A stretch of DNA of 64,000 nucleotides from positions 9,221,200-9,285,199 of the forward strand of contig NC_063281.1 in NCBI RefSeq assembly GCF_910591885.1. Reading direction: 5' to 3'. The translations under genes and the position numbers were made by a program. This document shows, piece by piece, positions 23,101 to 34,900 of the stretch; the first letter of the stretch is position 1, and every line of letters begins with the position of its first letter. A model generated the notes under the pieces. The model searched no databases. It had not been told where the DNA came from and was given only the letters and a program-made list of their open reading frames with translations. Source of the DNA: Bombus terrestris. Taxonomy: Eukaryota > Arthropoda > Insecta > Hymenoptera > Apidae.

Positions 23101-24588
23101 GCAACTATTTTTTAAACTAATGAAACCTTCAACAATTTCCATTCGAAATTAAATATATCTTCAATTTCCTCTTCTAACTGGTTCCTTGTTGTATTAAATC
23201 CTCCAGCCTCAGCTGTTTTCGAAATTATCTTCACAATGTATTTCCAATAACTAAAATCTCTTTTATCAGTGATTGTTAGTGTCTCGTTGTCAGCTTCGAA
23301 AAATTCTTCGAGCATCCACGAATACGGTGGCATGTCGGGAACGTCTAACTAGAAACGTTTGAAGGAATTTCTAAAATTGTTACGTACGAATAGAATCGAT
23401 TACTCACAACCACAGTCTCCTCTTTGGTATCACCATACGCCGTGACTCGGACATCATGCAACAAATTAGATCCTCTTAAATGAGCATAATAATCGTCGAT
23501 ATTCTGCCATTTCTGTTCACTGTCGCGCCATTTGTTTTTTCCTATTATTATCGGCCATCCACCGATTTCATTCAATATGAAGAGTATCGGTTCCATACCT
23601 CGCTTATTCATATCCTCTACGAGCAGTGGAAAATTATCGAACCGATAAAATTTTCATGGATAATTTCTTTATAATGAAATTTAACAACATTTCAAATCGT
23701 TAAATTATAATATCCCATAAAACCAGTGCAAAGGTACCAGAACAGTCAAAATTGGCGATGTCTACTTTTGTATAGAAATTTTATGGATTATTATTATAAC
23801 TTTCATTAAATCTTAACTGCTTCTAGATGTTTTGTAACTTTATAAAATTTACAACAATTTCTACTTTGGATAGAAATTTTATAACTTACAAGTCCTATAA
23901 TTTCCCATTTTTTCCATAGAAATTTCATAAATTTACAAAACGTTAACATTTATGTATTTTGTATTTTTTATGCATCTCTTCAATTAGCTTTCACTTCAAT
24001 TTCTCTGGTACTTTATATTTAAGTCACCAATAATTCCAGTATTAATTTCGGATTAATTATTGTCTATCGTGTAGTGGCCAATCGTTTATAAATTAGTAAT
24101 TTAATTAGATCACTACCTGTGTCCATACAAGTTTTGTACCATTGTTTCGCAATTTTTACCGGTGAGATTTCGTCGCCTCGCAACTCCATCTTCATCATTT
24201 CTGCAAAATTTTATTCGTTATCCCCAAAGGGAATTTACGAAACGGGTGAAACTTACCCTCGATTCTTCTTTTGTTCTCGTTGTCAGAAATGGCTCGCAAT
24301 TGCCAGGAATTCTCTCCAAGTGGAAGCGAATGTATCGTTGGCCAGTTGCCGCATGCATATTCATAGAAGTCCACGCAGGGATCCGCGGATGCGTTCATGT
24401 TCGTTAGTATCCTCATGGCTGTTTTATACGATCGTCAAAGAAAACGTTCCCTTATTATTTTCTCCTAGCTATTTTCTATTTTGAATAAAACTTTACCGAA
24501 TCTTTTACACTCCTCAGTTAAACACATGGAACGTCCATCGTTTGTTACATCGGTCGCCCTTGCATCGATGAAAATTATCAAAGAGAAT
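19963..24588 (-). CDS. Neprilysin-like M13 zinc metallopeptidase, 17 exons readable
   Basis: Exons in transcript order: about 24588-24497, 24418-24257, 24200-24117, 23616-23408, 23348-23127, 23052-22960, 22897-22756, 22680-22569, 21697-21604, 21489-21313, 21244-21144, 21038-20980, 20896-20845, 20772-20705, 20629-20490, 20403-20236 and 20145-19963. All join in phase and give about 700 residues. Landmarks are CLTEECKRF and ADPCVDFYEYACGNW near the N-terminus, IGYPDWYN, a NAIY substrate-loop equivalent of NAFY, the zinc site HELHH, the third ligand in DENMPD, an IHSIGRLRSIGTL substrate-site block, and a C-terminal CNIW. M13 enzymes are type II membrane or secreted ectopeptidases that cut small peptides on the amino side of hydrophobic residues. 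The residues around HELHH and DENMPD differ from the usual HGFDD and ADLGG, so this is a diverged paralogue. The 5' end (cytoplasmic, membrane or signal segment, start codon) is unresolved. Confidence 0.9.
20236..20403 (-). CDS. Neprilysin-like exon with the third zinc ligand
   Basis: It has 56 codons starting NYGNQTFDENMPDTMG. The Glu of ENxxD is the third zinc ligand and the Asp orients it. LRTAFKAYKRRE and LPGLEMFNNNQIFFLSSAN follow, as in the family. The acceptor CAG has a weak pyrimidine tract. Confidence 0.88.
20705..20772 (-). CDS. Neprilysin-like exon with the HELHH zinc motif
   Basis: This 68-base exon encodes TINYALTGFLLAHELHHPFDEL. The two His of HELHH are zinc ligands and the Glu is the catalytic base in M13 enzymes. 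The usual context is VIGHEITHGFDD, so the surrounding residues are altered while the catalytic triad of HExxH is kept. Confidence 0.88.
24257..24418 (-). CDS. Neprilysin-like exon: start of the ectodomain
   Basis: It encodes AMRILTNMNASADPC and VDFYEYACGNWP, the invariant M13 ectodomain entry with two disulphide cysteines, then an acidic/basic helix ending N-K-R-R-I-E. The donor is GTAAGT. A single base carried from the previous exon completes the Ala codon after CKRF. Confidence 0.88.
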
Positions 24589-25474
24589 CTGTATAACAAC
24601 TGAGAATGACTTTGTCTGATTTTACATAATTGTCGTAATAGTATAATTGAAATGAAATAATTTGAATAAAAAGGAAAATAGATTGAATTGTCACGTACAG
24701 GAAAATTTCAAGCAACATCGTCTGCGAAATAATACCGTTAATGTTCACGACGACACTAATTATCGAATCTGAATTTCCAGCGTTTATTGCAGAGCCAAAT
24801 AGCCGATAATAATTTTATATCACGGAGGCGTTATACGATATCTTTATTAATCGGTCATTCGAATGATTTTTGCATCGACATTTCCCCGTCGCCGTGCAAT
24901 TCGTTGCACACTCGCCAGACAGAATTTCGAAAATAATTTCTTCTCATTGTATTATCAGAAAATCAAATCACACAACGTATTTCATTTCTATCTATCGGTT
25001 GTCTCTGAAAAGGTATTTCAGAAACGTTTAGCGCCTCTGTCAGCTTTTAAACGAAACATCGATTGTCAATATCGCGAATTGCTGATTAGGAGTTAATAGT
25101 ATCAGTATTTCCTGGCCAGTGACTCGAACATTTCTGCATATATCGCCACTGTAATGTTTCATCAGACTCTGTTTGCTTTGGTGACGTTCCACTGTCGTCG
25201 AAAATAATAAAGACATATTGTCCAATTACGAGAGGGAACATTCGTTATATTATTCGATCGATGTGTCGCCGCTAATAATTATCGCTGATCAGTATGTTCG
25301 ACGGTGAAATATAGCATGGTAACCGTCGAACAATTCATTCGTTAAATCAACAAAAATTCTCACGTCGACGAGCAAGAACCTCTGATAAAGCCCGAGTGGA
25401 AATTTTCTCTCGTTCTCCTACGATGCATCAACGCGGTTAATAAACAGCTTCCTTTTTTTAGAAAATAACGAAAA

Positions 25475-25514
<40 letters not shown>

Positions 25515-28470
25515 AAGAAAGCGGACAAGCTGATAGGAAGCAAAGAACGGAATATCAAGTTGACGTCAATTGAACGATTTAGCCAACGGTTTTTTAAACT
25601 GTTGCATTTATTTACATCAGCGATTGCAAAGAAATAATATACATACGAAGCATCGTTGTAAACGTTCTGGTATTTTTTCGTTTCTCGTCCCGTGTTTCCT
25701 CACCTCTCTTTTTTAAAACGTATGTATGTTTCCTACGTTTTCACGCCACATTCGAACACCATGGGACTTCGCCTCGACCTCGTTTATTTTAATATTGCAT
25801 CATCGAAAAAGGATTGAATCAATCTTAAGCTAATTAAATCGCTGGACAAATAGAACATATTTCTGTACTACTGTAGCTTAGTATACGTTTTCTTCGTTCA
25901 TCTCGCTGTTTATTATTTTATTTCGATCTTCGCATTGCTCTACAGAGTTCAAAGAATTTACCACCGAACGCTGATATAACAACAATAACTCGCTAGTAGA
26001 CAGAGTATGCATTCGTACATAGTAAAGTGTTATTGGACGATCGTTGATACAATCTTCTGACGATTTACCAACACGTAGCTTGTTACTTTACGTGTCTGGA
26101 TATAAGATTTTGGAAACTTGATAAAAGAAAAATGATGTAAAAGTAAGTGGAATAATTACGTCGTTGAAATGGAAGGGAAAAGCAAAGAGCGCATGGAATT
26201 GAAATAAACAGATGCAGAGTCAATTGAAATATTATAATATATATTCAGAGGAGAAGGAAGAAACGTTGTGCTATAAAATTTCGATAAAAGACTACAAAAA
26301 AAAAAAAAAAAGTAGAATCAAATGAAACGTCCCGTTTTTATTATATCGCCATACGGAGAAAACGAGACGAATATATATTATAATTTAATATTAACGCAAA
26401 TATTCAGAAAGAAATTTATTCATTGGAAAATCACATAAACGTTTAAGCATATTAAGGATAAAATTAAAGGTGCAAAGAATTACACAAAGGGCGCGATCGA
26501 TCGAAATATTAATGAAAATATCCAGGAGGAAAGGAAGAGGCATTTAATAAAAAAATTTGATTAAAGCTAAATCTGCGGTGGATCATTAAAAATTACGACT
26601 GAGATATCAAAGAAATTGGAAAGAAGGAAGGGACCAATTATTCGATAAACAATTTTTTTAAATCAAGCAGCTTATAAAAAGTGTTTCCTTCTTCGAAGAA
26701 AACACGATTCAGATGTGTATGTACGATCGTGAAACGTTAACAGATCGTGGAAGATGGTCTCTTCCGACGTGCCCCGCGCCAAATCGAAATCGTGAGCAAT
26801 CGAACGCGACACGGAAGCGCAAAATTTCGATCACCTGCTACTCGAGAACAACGATGCGAACTAGCTAGCGCAAGCTGATCGACCTGGCCACCTTTTTCTT
26901 TATCACCGAATCATTTAAATACCTTAGGGAAGGAAGATTATTTGCTATAGAAACGCCATAGTATTTACAACAGGACGACGTTAAGGCGTCGTTCTAATTC
27001 GCGAATTCAATGGAACATCAGTGGAAACTACGATACCATTTTTTTTTCTTTTTTCTTTTTTGATGAAGAGAAATCGACGGTCTATTTTCATCGTCGATGA
27101 CCTAACTCTACGTTATCTTTAATCGATATCATTATTTTTTTTTTTGTTTTTTTTTTTTTTTTTTAAGACGATCTCAGAACGATTTTGTGAGCAGCGACGA
27201 AAAAAATGTACGTTTACACATATGTACTCCATAGTTGTTGCGTATACGTTATTCGTGACACCAATATTTCGAACGATTCAAGCAATCAGGAGAAATTAAT
27301 CGATTTTAATTACCTTTCCTCTCGTCGTGCCTCGGTAAATATACGATAGTTCTAATTTACATAATATATTGATCACATAATAGATCGTTGACGTCTAATT
27401 AAATCGCCAGCAATTTCTGTGGATCTAGGAATTACATTAAATCGAATGAAATTTTCCTGTTTCATCGTACGTTAATCGTAAAGCATAAGTTACTAGACAA
27501 TTCTATTCAGACGACGTTCCCTTCATTGAAATCTTGAAATAATCGATCGGAACTATCGCAAAGGCGTCAACTGGGTCATTGGTAATCCACCAATCCGAGA
27601 TTTCAATCGCTCTCTCGTTTCTCCGCTTTTGATCCGCCCCCATTCTGTTCGAAAGTATTTTGGCGGTCCTCCCAATCGTTAATTAAACGTTAGTAGATAG
27701 ATTAGAGTATCTTTATTTTATCGTTAGAAATATCCGAGGAATATAGAGCTATTTCATAAACAGGATTCTTCGCGTAAGATGCAGCGTTATATTAGAAACG
27801 GTCGTTTCCATGGAAACAGCCGTCAAATCGGCCACGCACAATGTCTTTTAATTTCTAAAAATCGCGTCATTGCACGGGAAACTCTTCCGGGCAACGTCGA
27901 CTACATGTAAATATTGAAAACATTCGCTGCTATGTATTTAAATATTACTTGTCCATTTCTGGAATTGCAAATTTTTCTTCATCGAAAGCGTCCTTACCTT
28001 GAGTAACAATTATTTCTTTACTCCACGCTTTTCTCTAGTCTTTTTAGGTCATTCTATAACACGCGAAAGCTCAACGATTGCGCCAGTAGAGTCTCCTATT
28101 GTGAAATAATCAGAGCGACGTACCGTGTGCGTCGACGGGATCGCTAATCCTTAGATAATTAAATCGGCATACAATATACGTCAATAGCAGCGAAAGTGTT
28201 AACCTCGATTAGCGTCCAAATGGCCGTTAAACTCATCGTTCGAACGGAATCTTTTAGGGGACAAATATCTATGGTATCTCTAAGGTTTGCCTAAATACGA
28301 TACGGCATTTGAACGAAGCACTTGAACTATTTCAAAAGAGAGGAAGGAATTAATAGTAACTGTTTTATGTACAAGATGATCATTCATTCATGCATCTGTT
28401 AAATTTTACTCTCTCGCACGCTGCTCATTCTCTTGTCGCGTTTCATTTTTCATCGAATTTAGATCCACTG
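24589..28470. other. Intergenic region between neprilysin and 5-HT1 genes
   Basis: AT-rich. It may contain upstream exons and the promoter of the neprilysin-like gene; the neprilysin reading frame stays open back to about 24.7 kb but without a Met. It has a (GA)n tract near 25.5 kb and a poly-T run near 27.13-27.16 kb. No other gene is recognised. Confidence 0.4.
25479..25520. repeat. (GA)n microsatellite with (GAAA) tail
   Basis: Sixteen GA units run from 25479 to 25510, followed by AAGAAAGAAA. It is a simple purine tract. Confidence 0.95.
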
Positions 28471-28957
28471 TCAGCGAATTATCCTGGAACCACCGCAAAG
28501 CATCCTCTTGAAGGCTTGCCTGAACTCTGGTGAAAATACCGTGTATATCACAGGGTTCAGGGTGCTGTTGAAGTAGCCCAGCCACAGGAAGACACTCGCT
28601 ATTAGCTCTGGTGGTTCGCAGGCATCGCAAGTGGCACGAAGCAACGCGACCAAGAAGAACGGCAACCAACACGCAACAAACGCCCCGGTGATTATCGCGA
28701 GCGTTTTCGCAGCTTTTCTCTCGCGTTTCGACTCGATCGTCTCGCGTGTTCTCTTGCTCGAGGAGGTCGAATGGCTGCTAGAAGGATTGGTTACAGTGGT
28801 CGTCGTGATAGTCGTTGTCGTTGATACCGTTGATGGTGTGACGGTGGTCGACTGCGTCGCGTTCGCGCCGTTGTACGATGACGACTTCTCCGGCGAGATC
28901 GACGAATGGTCCGGCGTGGATCTTGTTATGGTGAACGCTGTTGACTCCTCTCTCGGT
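28471..28957 (-). CDS. 5-HT1: 5-HT1 terminal exon: loop 3, TM6, TM7, tail
   Basis: The acceptor is ATTTCAG. Loop 3 continues with [16 protein letters not shown] and a long Thr/Ser run. [17 protein letters not shown] enters TM6 ([11 protein letters not shown]). TM7 is [16 protein letters not shown]. The tail is short, [16 protein letters not shown], with TGA at 28473-28471; its Cys is a likely palmitoylation site. Confidence 0.93.
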
Positions 28958-31900
28958 CTGAAATGCACGTCAGTTTTAATCAAGCTGCAATTAAAATTAT
29001 TTTTGACCTCCTTAGGTGGATAGGGATATTTTATACTGTCATAAAAAAGTACAGGGATGTTTCATTGTGTTTCATAGAACGTAAGTTTCATTAGAAAATT
29101 AAGAATACGCCTGTGTTAATCGAATGAGAATTAAAATCGATTCTGCGGTAGTGGCTCGATAGAAATATTCTATGTTCGCTTAAAAGTATATGGACATTTG
29201 GTTATTTGCGATAGAATATACATAATCTAGTTATAAAATTACGAATGGCCGTAATTCTATGATATTTGTAAATCATGCGGATTATTTGAATTTGGTAGGA
29301 TTTCATTCTCTGTTGGAGCTATCGCAAAATATAAAATGTAGTTAAATAACGATGCTAAATGTTAACGCGTAATAAAAAGATTGGTATTTGCAAGTGTCAA
29401 ACGTTATGGAGCAATTTTGTTGTTTTTAGAGAGTTGTCGATTCATTTAGTTGTCAAACTATACTTACATAAAATGCATAAGATTCGTTCAAATTGATAGA
29501 CTATAATCCTGACAGTAATATCGAAAAACCAATAATGCTTCGATAAATTATATATACAATTTTAATATAAATAACGATAAGTTTTTCAATGAATTTGTAT
29601 TTCGTACGATGTATGGACACATTTCGAGATTAGTCGTTTGGTTTCTGAAAAATCCCAGCCCATTCACTTTGTTCCATTACGAAGATTAGACAATATCCAG
29701 AAAATGGAATTTATCAGTTTGATGTCCTAGTAGTTGAATGAATTTATCGATTCTCCAGGAGGATAGTGAATGTTTCCCTGGAATCCTAAGTTTCCCATTA
29801 ATTCATACGTGTTGCTATTACGTTCAAGTATTTTTTATGCAAATCGACCAAAGTGTCCACACATTTATGAGCAACATGAGCGTACGTTTAACAAGATTTC
29901 TGCTAGAAATGCAACGTAATGCAACGTAACGTTAACAAGCTGTTACGTATAAGTATTCTCAGCGATTCAGCAACGTAATTAGTCTGTGGCGCGCAAGAAA
30001 CCGGCCTCGTGAAAATCACGAATGGGGAAGGATAGTTAAGGCACGCCGCTAACGAGCCTCGCAACCGTGTATCTATTCAGATTCGTGGGGGAGAAGCGGA
30101 ACCTTCTTGTGACGAGTCTAAGGATGCCTCTTCTTTCACGAGGTGGTTGCACGATAGTTCCTGGTCTCTTTCTAATTCGCTTTCGTGCCGCCTGAAATAT
30201 CCTCCAATACAGGAATAGAATAATGAGCAGCGGCAGGTAGAAAGTGGCGCATGTGGCAAAAATCTGCAAATATATTTAAGAAAATTTCACACAATCGAAT
30301 GGTAAGTATTTCTTATATATATAGGAAAGGTCATACTCTTCTAAAAAAAAAAAAAAAAGAAAAAATGATATCGTTATGCAATAACGGGCGAGTAATATCG
30401 TTACGTAACGAGTTTCAATTGAATGAATTTCAATTTCACAGGAAGATTACTCCGGTTAACAAACACCGGTGTTTGTCACAGTGAATATTTGCATTGGTCT
30501 TCGTGTATTTTTTTTTCGCTGAATTCCAATCTGTGATCAGATTTTTTTTTCAATCACGCAGAGTTTTTATTATTTATGGAAGAGTAATTTTAGAATTCAA
30601 TATGTTGCCAACCAATTCTATATCGAAACTTTCTTTTCATTTGATCCTTGTATATAATACGTGTTTCTGTCACCTTGCCCGATATTTCTTCGATATTTCC
30701 AACATATTTTCAAAAATATTTCGCTCCCTACAAAATAAACTTTTCATTTGTTTTCTAAATAAACATCGTATCTATCAAATTCTTCGACTATCTGGCAAAT
30801 AGTCCTTCTTCCAGCATTTCGTATTATACTCCTGTTTACCTAGCAAATGACATAAACGTCAGAAAATCAACAAAGATACACGTGTCGTATGTTTCGTGTG
30901 CGATTTTTATTTCTGAATACAGTACAAAGACAATCGAACCTTATACGCGAGGAAAGAAAATTAATTTGTAGACCGCTGTCACCAGATTCGACTTATAACG
31001 GATTAATAAAGGTTTAGAGATGTAATTTCGAAATAACTCGAGGAAGATTCTGATTTATCAAGGAGCAGGTACCTGGTATGCAGGGTCCTGCGACACGAGA
31101 CACGTCCCATCCGCTATACGGACCAAATAATCAGGATCCTTCCAGCCAAGTTGAGGTGCCAACGAGATTCCTAAGGACACCAACCAGACGGTGACGATCA
31201 ACATACCGATCCGCCGTGGATTCCTTGCCTGAAAGTAAAGAAATTCTTTCACCGGCTATCACACTCTAGAATTGACGAATCCTCGTAACACGAGAATTCC
31301 CTTTTCTCTTCAAAATATTTTTATAATGACCCGTTCGAAATTAATATTCAGATCGAGGCCAAAGACGGCTGCATATCGATGATATTTGCAGGATTAAAAT
31401 AGTAAAACCGTTTTCAAAGTGGCATGAAACGTTTCCACCTCATTGGTTCGAGATAATCAGCTTACTCGATTGCAACAGTATTAAGCGATCATAAATCTCG
31501 GATTCCATAGCAGCAACTATCTCCAACATGCGATGGGATATCGTGGGATTCAGATTCGATTAGCTATTGACTGTTAGGGATAGGACGGTGGATTGATTAC
31601 TAGATACGAGTAGGAAATTTCGATATACTCGTCGATTCTCAAACAGAATTTCCACGTAGAAATTTAACCCTCGGATAATAACGCGTGGATAAGCTACGTA
31701 CGGTTGTTTTATCGCGCGCTATACCGACGATTATCATCTTACGGCACGGGTAAACTAATTAAAATTCAAACTATACGTTACCAAAACGATTGAAATTAAG
31801 ATTATTACAGACGAACTAATTAAAAAAGATTCTGCGGTACGTTAAAAAATTATATTCAATCTAACAGACAATGTAAGGAAACATTGGTCAGTTGGCTTTG

Positions 31901-34900
31901 ATCAAATATGAAAAATTCTTAATTGTTTGAAAATCGCGGTTCCACATCTAACTGGACGTTATCCGGGTGCAACGACTCAAATTTCCAATTTCTCCGGCAA
32001 TTTTACTATAGAAAACATTGCGCGTTATTTCACGATACGGCGCACGAAACAATGCAATGTTTTCGTGTAAAAACGGACCAAACATTCTATGAGCGTACAT
32101 GCAATAATCCTACTAATTACGTCCTCCGTTTTAATGATCTCTGGCCGTACAAAGGGAAGCAGGACACCGAGCTCGATTATCGAGTCGCATTCTACGATCA
32201 ATATACACGAGCGTTTCCACGTCCCAGCATATCCTAATCTCCTTCTCGATACTGTCATCCCTCCGGGGTCCACGCGATCGTGACGTAAGTTCGTCATTCG
32301 TTACCGTTCTAGTCTCACGAACTACCTGCAGACCGCGACAGTGTTAATTAACCTGTATATAATTGAGATCGGTGACTGCCCAATATCTGTCGACCGCGAT
32401 AGCCACCAGATGCAATATCGAAGCAGTGCAGCAGAGGACGTCGCTGCTGGTCCACATGTCGCAAAGCTCAGGCCCCAACGACCATCCCGAGTTTATCTGC
32501 AATAAACAGAATTATCTGTTAAAGGGGTATACGTCGATGTGTCGTCGTGATGTCGTTCGATCGATCACCACGTGAATGAGAATACTAAGGGTCGGCCCGA
32601 ACAAGTTCATTGTCACGTGTCATCGATATCGTACCATACGTATTATGTTTTATTCAAGCTGTGTTATTTGAAGGATAGATTCATTATCATAAGTAGACTG
32701 TACGCGTTTATGGAGATTCATGTTCTTACGATATATATAATAAGAAACGAATGAATAAGAATTTGTCTCACCCTCTACGTTAGAGTTTCTTAAATTATGG
32801 CACACGGACATTTTTTACAATCGCTACGCAAAATGTCAACTGTCTACCGTTAAAGAATCAAGGAAAATTTATCGAGTTATTAATCGACATTAAGTATAAA
32901 ACACCAGCTTTTGAAGAAATCGTTTATATGGATTTTAGCTCGAAAGTAGCACATTTCTAAAGTGCTCTTAAACACGCTTCTAACAATAGATATCTATTGC
33001 CTGTATACATCGAGATTGAATTAAAGTGTGAATGAGAAATTTGTATAAATCAATCTTATTTAGAAACCGACAGGCAAAAATTAATGAAATGTACATACCT
33101 ATACATACGTATAGTATAATACTTATCTATTGCAGAATGACGATTGTAAACTGGAAATATCGTTTAACTTTGAAAAAACAGATGCTGTAGATGCTGTGTC
33201 ACGTGAAATATTTACAAGAATAAACAAGCACATTTGTCTCGTCAATGTAAATAAATAAAAATAAATATTAAATATCAATATATAAAAATTTAATTTTGTC
33301 CTAATAAGCGGCAATTAGTGATCGAATTATAAATGTAACAATGAATTATTTAAAATCCAACTTCTTTCATTTATTATCGATTAATGTTTTATTTGTATTT
33401 GCATTTATTTTATGCACGGATTTATATCGATGGATTAGAGTTGCGTAAAATTTTCAAGACCAAAACAAGGGTGACGAATGGGAAAGTTTTAAGAAGAAGT
33501 TATGAATGGAGAAGGTGCTGGCGACATGAAATACTCATTTTGTTCTTTAATTAATTGTTAGGAAGACTGAGAACAGTTAGCGTATTGCAAATTCATAGGT
33601 GCATTTATCAGAACGACTGAAGAAATGGAACTGAAACGAAGATCCGTTATATCAAAGTGTCATTTTTTTAATTACAGGAGGAAGAAAATTTTCAAACAAT
33701 TTATTCAATTACTTGCACAATAACGATATGTAACATTCTCGTCCCAGTCATAAAATATTTTCTAATATTAACATTCGGCAAACTATAAAAATGTACATGG
33801 AAGTAAAAGGATATGCTAACAAGAATATCTTCTTCGCTTTAGGATTATTATAACGTACATTCTTTACAATTTTCCATGTAGTTGTCCAAAGTCTGCGATC
33901 GTAGGTAAAATTTCCATTTGTTTCCTAGGTAGATGCGCGAGGAATTGATTCTTCCTTTTATTACCGAGACGGAATCTGTTCTCTTTCGCTACGTTCTACC
34001 TAGCTAATCATCTGCTAGCTGCCTCCGTGTGCATTAGCCTGTTTCTCGAATAATATTCAAAACGAACGTAAAGTCATTAACGGAATGTCATTTCAGTTTT
34101 GCCGGAGCATCATTTCGTTGCATTTGATGGAAGAGTCTAATTACAACGTCTCTTATAGGAGAAAATATGTCTAACAAAAACAGAGAAGGATCTCGACGGC
34201 TTGAAATTGTAATATCAGTTTGTTGCGACGCGAAACTACAGTAATAACAGGCGACATAATGAAAATTACTGCAGTGGTGGACCCTCGGCTGCAGAAATTC
34301 TCGGCAACTACCAGGCAAACTCCGCGTAGAAGCAGCTATCGTAGTTTTCAATGGTATTCCATGGACATGAAAATTCTGCCGCCTTTATCGATGACAAGCG
34401 CGAAATACGTTGAACGCTCATTTCCAATTTGCCACACGCGCAAACACTGAAACTGTCGATACTAAATAACACGCGTCTCGTTACAAACTTGAAAACTTTC
34501 TCTCAATTTCGTTATATCCGCTATTCGCCTTCCGCGTTGTATAAAAGCGCAAAAAATTGCACGCGTGTCTGTTTTTCTTCGTATCCCATTCGACGGGAAA
34601 AAGAAAATAAAGAACAGCGGGGGGGGGGGGGGGGAATACGGGGAAGAGCACCATTGCGAAAATACCAGCTTTAATGGAACATGTACGTTCCATGGACGTG
34701 GTTTCTAACCGAATACGCTAAATAAAACATTCAGACAGTTATATGTGTATATTCGCGAGATTGGCGCAACGTGTTTATCTTGAATGTTTAAAAGCAATCA
34801 TTAACACATAACCAACAGAAGGGCCGACATAAAATACGACCTACAGTGCTGTAGCCACGGTGCTTTCGATAAAAACGGCCCACGCGATTCATGCGTTTAT

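Noticed and set aside
28631..29023. 130-codon plus-strand frame over the 5-HT1 terminal exon
   Set aside because: It is antisense to TM6-TM7 and the Thr-rich loop, which are clearly coding on the minus strand.
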